64,000 bases of DNA, from contig CAJXVS010000005.1 in assembly GCA_913061265.1 (NCBI GenBank), positions 124,001 to 188,000 of the forward strand. Direction: 5' to 3'. Positions 61,087 to 64,000 of this stretch are shown one piece after another (the stretch's first letter is position 1; each line of letters starts with the position of its first letter). The position numbers were made by a program, and so were the translations under genes. This DNA is from an uncultured Halobacteriovorax sp. GTDB taxonomy: Bacteria; Bdellovibrionota; Bacteriovoracia; Bacteriovoracales; Bacteriovoracaceae. The notes below the pieces were generated by a model that saw nothing but the letters and a program-made list of their open reading frames with translations, was not told the origin of the DNA and searched no databases.

Positions 61087-61856
61087 AGAACAAAGCCTTG
61101 GTTTATAAATTCTTTTATTTGTTTCTTAGTAGGGTTCTTAGTGAATACTTTTTTCTCTGCAGTATTGGGCTTACCTTGTGGGAACTTGCCTTCATTTTCT
61201 ATCTCTAGGCAAAGATCATAGAGGGCCTTAGCCTCTAGAGGGGCCGTCTTCTTTAAGTAATTTAAATACGAATACTTGTTTTCATTTTTTATATCTTCTT
61301 TAGAAGCAACAGGGATAACTTTATGAAGTTTTCCTGCATCAATCTTCTCCACCATTTCGTGAATACTGAATCCGGCTTCTCTTCCTTCAGTAAGGGCGTA
61401 GAGGTCGCAAAAGGTCCCTCTATATTCAGGCAATAACCCATGATGAACATTAAGGCAGCCAATCTTAGCTGCAGTAAGAATCTCTTTTTTATAGATGCAT
61501 CTCGTTCGAAGATTAACGATTAGATCTATCTTATTCTTAGAGACATAATCTAAGGCCTCTTCACTATTCATAGAATCCCAAGTTAGAACTGGGATCTTGT
61601 AATTCTTGAAAAGATTTTCACGCCTCTTTAAAGGAAGTTCAATAATATTTCTTATAAGTTGAAGACCAATTTTCTTAGCTCCTAAAAAGGGAAGGCCTAT
61701 ACTCTGAAGAGTTGTTTTAGTGTCAAGGTTATCAAGCAAAACGAGTCCAGAGACCCAACTTGAGTTGAGCTTTAGGAATTCTTCGAAGAGTTCTAAATAG
61801 TTATCTGGCATATAAGTCACGCGGCTGGTGACAAACAAAACCCTAAGATTTGCCAA
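61083..61856 (-). CDS. Stand-alone formyltransferase-like enzyme
   Basis: 257 residues of the GART/FMT catalytic fold. The triad is visible: Asn136 and His138 in NVHHG followed by LLPEYRG, and Asp173 in EKIDAG. It lacks the second domain of methionyl-tRNA formyltransferase. It therefore probably N-formylates (or carbamoylates) a small molecule such as a sugar amine or amino lipid with a folate cofactor. It is the first gene of the operon. Upstream, an inverted repeat (61902-61943) lies between it and the divergent lipid kinase. Confidence 0.8.
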   Translation of the reverse strand: MANLRVLFVTSRVTYMPDNYLELFEEFLKLNSSWVSGLVLLDNLDTKTTLQSIGLPFLGAKKIGLQLIRNIIELPLKRRENLFKNYKIPVLTWDSMNSEEALDYVSKNKIDLIVNLRTRCIYKKEILTAAKIGCLNVHHGLLPEYRGTFCDLYALTEGREAGFSIHEMVEKIDAGKLHKVIPVASKEDIKNENKYSYLNYLKKTAPLEAKALYDLCLEIENEGKFPQGKPNTAEKKVFTKNPTKKQIKEFINQGFVL

Positions 61857-61901
61857 CTTGGGCCCTCCTTGGCCATATTATTCATATTTCAAAGCCTTAA
61901 T

Positions 61902-61943
61902 AATACAGGAAAAATCGTCAAAAATCCCAACAGTCCCTGTATT
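61902..61943. promoter_or_regulatory. Spaced inverted repeat between divergent lipid genes
   Basis: AATACAGG (61902-61909) and CCTGTATT (61936-61943) form a perfect 8-bp inverted repeat, 26 bases apart. It lies between the starts of the formyltransferase operon and the lipid kinase and could be a shared operator. Function not shown. Confidence 0.35.
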
Positions 61944-62025
61944 TTCTACACGGCGCAGCATATAGAGTCGTGGCGAACCTCTCAAAGGGCTACACTTGAG
62001 TATTCAACTTAGAGGAAAATGAAGA

Positions 62026-62997
62026 ATGCAAAACATCAGCGTCTATTTAAACCAGCGAGCAGCAAATACTGATCTAGATTATTGGAAAGGTCGTATTACG
62101 CGTAGTCTCTTTCGTTCAAAGCTGAATTTCCGCACTCCTGATAACTTAGAAGAACTTCACAGGGACCTTAAGGCCGATATAGACGCCAAGGTAGACGCTG
62201 TTGTGAGTGTTGGAGGGGACGGAACTGTTAATACCTTGATTCAAAACTTGGCCAATAAAGACATAGGCCTCTTAGTTATTCCTGGTGGAACAGCTAATGA
62301 CCTAGCTTCAGAGTTAGGTATGAATGAAAATATCAAGAAGATTTGCCAATGCATTCGAAATCAACAAGTTAAGAAAATTGATCTTATACGTATAAATAAT
62401 AGGTTAATGGCAACTAATGGTGGAATTGGTCTTGGTGGTGAAGTCGCTAAAAAAATCAACAGCATAAGACGTAAGTATCCTATCTTTAAAAGCATCATGA
62501 AGGCCTCTGGAAAATCAATCTATAGTTTTTTTGTGGCCCAAGAGCTTTTGAGTGTAAATTTTGAGCAGTATCATTTAGATATTACTTCAAAAGAATTCAC
62601 AGGAAAGATCAAGACTTCATGTATCTTAGTTAATAACCAACCAATGCTTGCGGGTACTTTCAATATTGCGCCAAAAACTAACAACTCAGATGGGAAGTTT
62701 AACGTAAGCATTTTGACTCATGATTCAAGACAAAAACTTATCCAATGTATTCTTCAAATAGCTAAAGGCACCTTACCCATCAACGATCCAAACTTTATCA
62801 GCTTCGAGTCTGAAAAAGTAAATATCAAGAACCTCTCTTCAAATAAGACACCTCAGTTCTTTGGAGATGGCGAAATCTTACATTCAGAGGAGACCGACTC
62901 TTTTGATATTGAAATTGAAAAGGATGCTTTAAAGGTTTATTCCGCTCAAGTCGGGACCGATTTAGTAGACCTAGTCAACGACGTCAGCCTATCTTAG
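62026..62997 (+). CDS. Diacylglycerol-kinase-fold lipid kinase (YegS/DgkB-like)
   Basis: 323 residues. The ATP-binding GGDGTVN (63-69) and IPGGTANDLA near 90 are the DAGK catalytic motifs; the C-terminal beta-sandwich contains the family FGDGE block. Members phosphorylate diacylglycerol, sphingoid bases or related lipids. It lies divergently next to the formyltransferase operon and 9 bases before an SDR/acyl-reductase-like gene, so it very likely acts in the same lipid pathway. The exact lipid cannot be told. Confidence 0.88.
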   Translation: MQNISVYLNQRAANTDLDYWKGRITRSLFRSKLNFRTPDNLEELHRDLKADIDAKVDAVVSVGGDGTVNTLIQNLANKDIGLLVIPGGTANDLASELGMNENIKKICQCIRNQQVKKIDLIRINNRLMATNGGIGLGGEVAKKINSIRRKYPIFKSIMKASGKSIYSFFVAQELLSVNFEQYHLDITSKEFTGKIKTSCILVNNQPMLAGTFNIAPKTNNSDGKFNVSILTHDSRQKLIQCILQIAKGTLPINDPNFISFESEKVNIKNLSSNKTPQFFGDGEILHSEETDSFDIEIEKDALKVYSAQVGTDLVDLVNDVSLS

Positions 62998-63006
62998 AAT
63001 AGAGTC

Positions 63007-64000
63007 ATGAAATTATTTTTAACAGGAGGGACTGGCTTCTTAGGAAGTGAGCTCGTAGAGAGACTGGCCCCCCATTTTGAAAAAATTTATCTTCTTTGCA
63101 GAAAGCCTTCTAAAAGAATGGAGCTCAGGTTTGAGAACTTATCTAATATTGAATTAGTTAAGGGAGATATCTCTGGACCTGATATTGTTGAAGAAGCTGG
63201 TGTTCTAAAGAAAATAAAAGAAGAAGTTGATGTGATCTTTCACGGAGCTGCTTATTACGATATTGAAGGTCCCTATAGCAGTTGTTTTATGTACAACGTT
63301 GTGGGTACTCAGAATATTCTCTACCTTGCTAATCAATGCGAAAATTTAAAACACATTCATTATATAAGCACCATTGCTGTTGCAGGAAATTTCTCTGGAC
63401 TCTTTAGTGAGGATTCTCTTAAAGAAGGTCAAAAGTTTAGCAACCATTATGCCAAAACAAAGTATGATGCTGAGGCCATGGTTAGGGCCTATGAGTTTAA
63501 GGGAACTAAGCATATATACCGTTTAGGCATCCTTGTTGGTGATTCAAAGACGGGCAAGATGCCCAAAGTTGATGGTCCCTATTACTTCTTTAAATTCTTA
63601 AGTAAGGCAAAAGGGAAGTTCAAACATTTAAATAAGCTAAAGTACTTACCTCTGCCTTTTGATGAAAAAGCTGTCATGCCTTTTATCCCTGTAGATGAGG
63701 CCGCAAATATCCTTGAAGAGGCCATGGCCAATCCAAGAGATGGAGAGCTTAATTGTTATCATGTCATAGGGGATTCCCCTCCTAATGTGGCCACTTTTGT
63801 AGAGGATTCTCTAAAAGCTTTTGGGATCGATCTAGCAGTAGTGCCTCTTCCTCATTCACCACTTTATAAGATGATTCTTCCTAAAGTTGGTCTGCCTTCT
63901 GAGCTGCTTCTTTATATGTATGGCAAGTGCCAATACGAAACAAGCCATCTTATAAATGACTTCTCAAAAGTGCCTAGAAAGTCATATCAAAATTATTCAT
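63007..64000 (+). CDS. Extended SDR, acyl-reductase/epimerase-like (3' end outside window)
   Basis: 331 codons are visible from ATG 63007 and no stop occurs before the right edge, so the gene is cut. TGGTGFLG at residues 6-13 binds NAD(P); catalytic residues are Ser/Thr in YISTIAV and YxxxK as YAKTK (near residue 158). The RLGILVGDSKTGKMPKVDGPYY block is typical of thioester or fatty-acyl reductase type SDRs rather than sugar epimerases. With an upstream ligase it could reduce an activated acyl group, or be an OleD-like reductase. Starts 9 bases after the lipid kinase, so cotranscribed. Confidence 0.85.
   Translation, partial: MKLFLTGGTGFLGSELVERLAPHFEKIYLLCRKPSKRMELRFENLSNIELVKGDISGPDIVEEAGVLKKIKEEVDVIFHGAAYYDIEGPYSSCFMYNVVGTQNILYLANQCENLKHIHYISTIAVAGNFSGLFSEDSLKEGQKFSNHYAKTKYDAEAMVRAYEFKGTKHIYRLGILVGDSKTGKMPKVDGPYYFFKFLSKAKGKFKHLNKLKYLPLPFDEKAVMPFIPVDEAANILEEAMANPRDGELNCYHVIGDSPPNVATFVEDSLKAFGIDLAVVPLPHSPLYKMILPKVGLPSELLLYMYGKCQYETSHLINDFSKVPRKSYQNYS

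Noticed and set aside
1-64000. CRISPR array, insertion sequence, prophage or integrative element
   Set aside because: No regularly spaced direct repeats, transposase, integrase or phage structural genes were seen; the only tandem repeats are protein-coding low-complexity arrays.

Overview
The window looks like a chromosomal segment of a predatory or Bdellovibrio-like bacterium (Bdellovibrionota, probably the Bacteriovoracales side: Bacteriovorax, Halobacteriovorax or Peredibacter). This is an inference from AT-rich coding sequence, dense packing, many genes with signal peptides or lipoboxes, and an unusual load of secreted hydrolases: three related trypsin-fold proteases, two subtilases, a lytic transglycosylase, a penicillin-acylase family enzyme, a serine beta-lactamase-fold hydrolase and a secreted HExxH protein. 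I see no insertion sequence, prophage, CRISPR array, rRNA or plasmid feature. One tRNA is present.

Layout. 1-5.1 kb: envelope and secreted proteins (5'-nucleotidase truncated at the left edge, a lipoprotein, a beta-lactamase-fold hydrolase, an unknown secreted protein, S1 protease copy 1). 5.2-12.1 kb: glycine dehydrogenase gcvP, rsmJ, a penicillin acylase family protein and a membrane PilZ protein. 12.2-16.8 kb: a run of three secreted unknowns (the last built of three Cys-containing repeats), a lytic transglycosylase, a lipoprotein and a second PilZ protein. 16.9-20.2 kb: a lysine-rich histone-like protein, a PfkB adenosine-type kinase, asnS and a 72-residue partner. 20.2-28.9 kb: a long minus-strand operon, unknown-tmk-holB-ricT-sbcD-sbcC, in which tmk-holB-ricT repeats an order known from Bacillus and others. 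29.0-34.3 kb: two beta-barrel proteins, a Kdo-transferase-like gene with an unknown partner, and an orphan Flp-type pilin. 34.5-40.1 kb: fadI-fadJ, a LolC/E-type permease and a FAD oxidoreductase. 40.1-44.7 kb: a Kazal-type lipoprotein, tRNA(CAU), then tilS-ftsH-folP, a widespread gene order. 44.8-53.0 kb: the protease-rich block (S1 copies 2 and 3, two subtilases) with a VOC-like protein, a D-2-hydroxyacid dehydrogenase, a TPMT-type methyltransferase and an HExxH protein. 53.3-55.0 kb: asnB.

55.0-64.0 kb is the most intriguing part. A tightly overlapping minus-strand operon encodes a formyltransferase, an alpha/beta hydrolase, an OleC-like AMP-forming ligase, a UbiA-type prenyltransferase and a PEP-synthase-like phosphotransferase. 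Divergent from it are a diacylglycerol-kinase-fold lipid kinase and an extended SDR/acyl-reductase-like protein cut by the right edge. Together they suggest a lipid or meroterpenoid pathway whose product I cannot name.

Regulatory signals seen directly include a near-consensus sigma-54 promoter upstream of the first subtilase and a weaker one upstream of the third S1 protease. Compact hairpins sit just upstream of the ribosome binding sites of four genes. Several strong intrinsic terminators are present. Several convergent gene pairs interlock their stop codons, leaving no room for a terminator.
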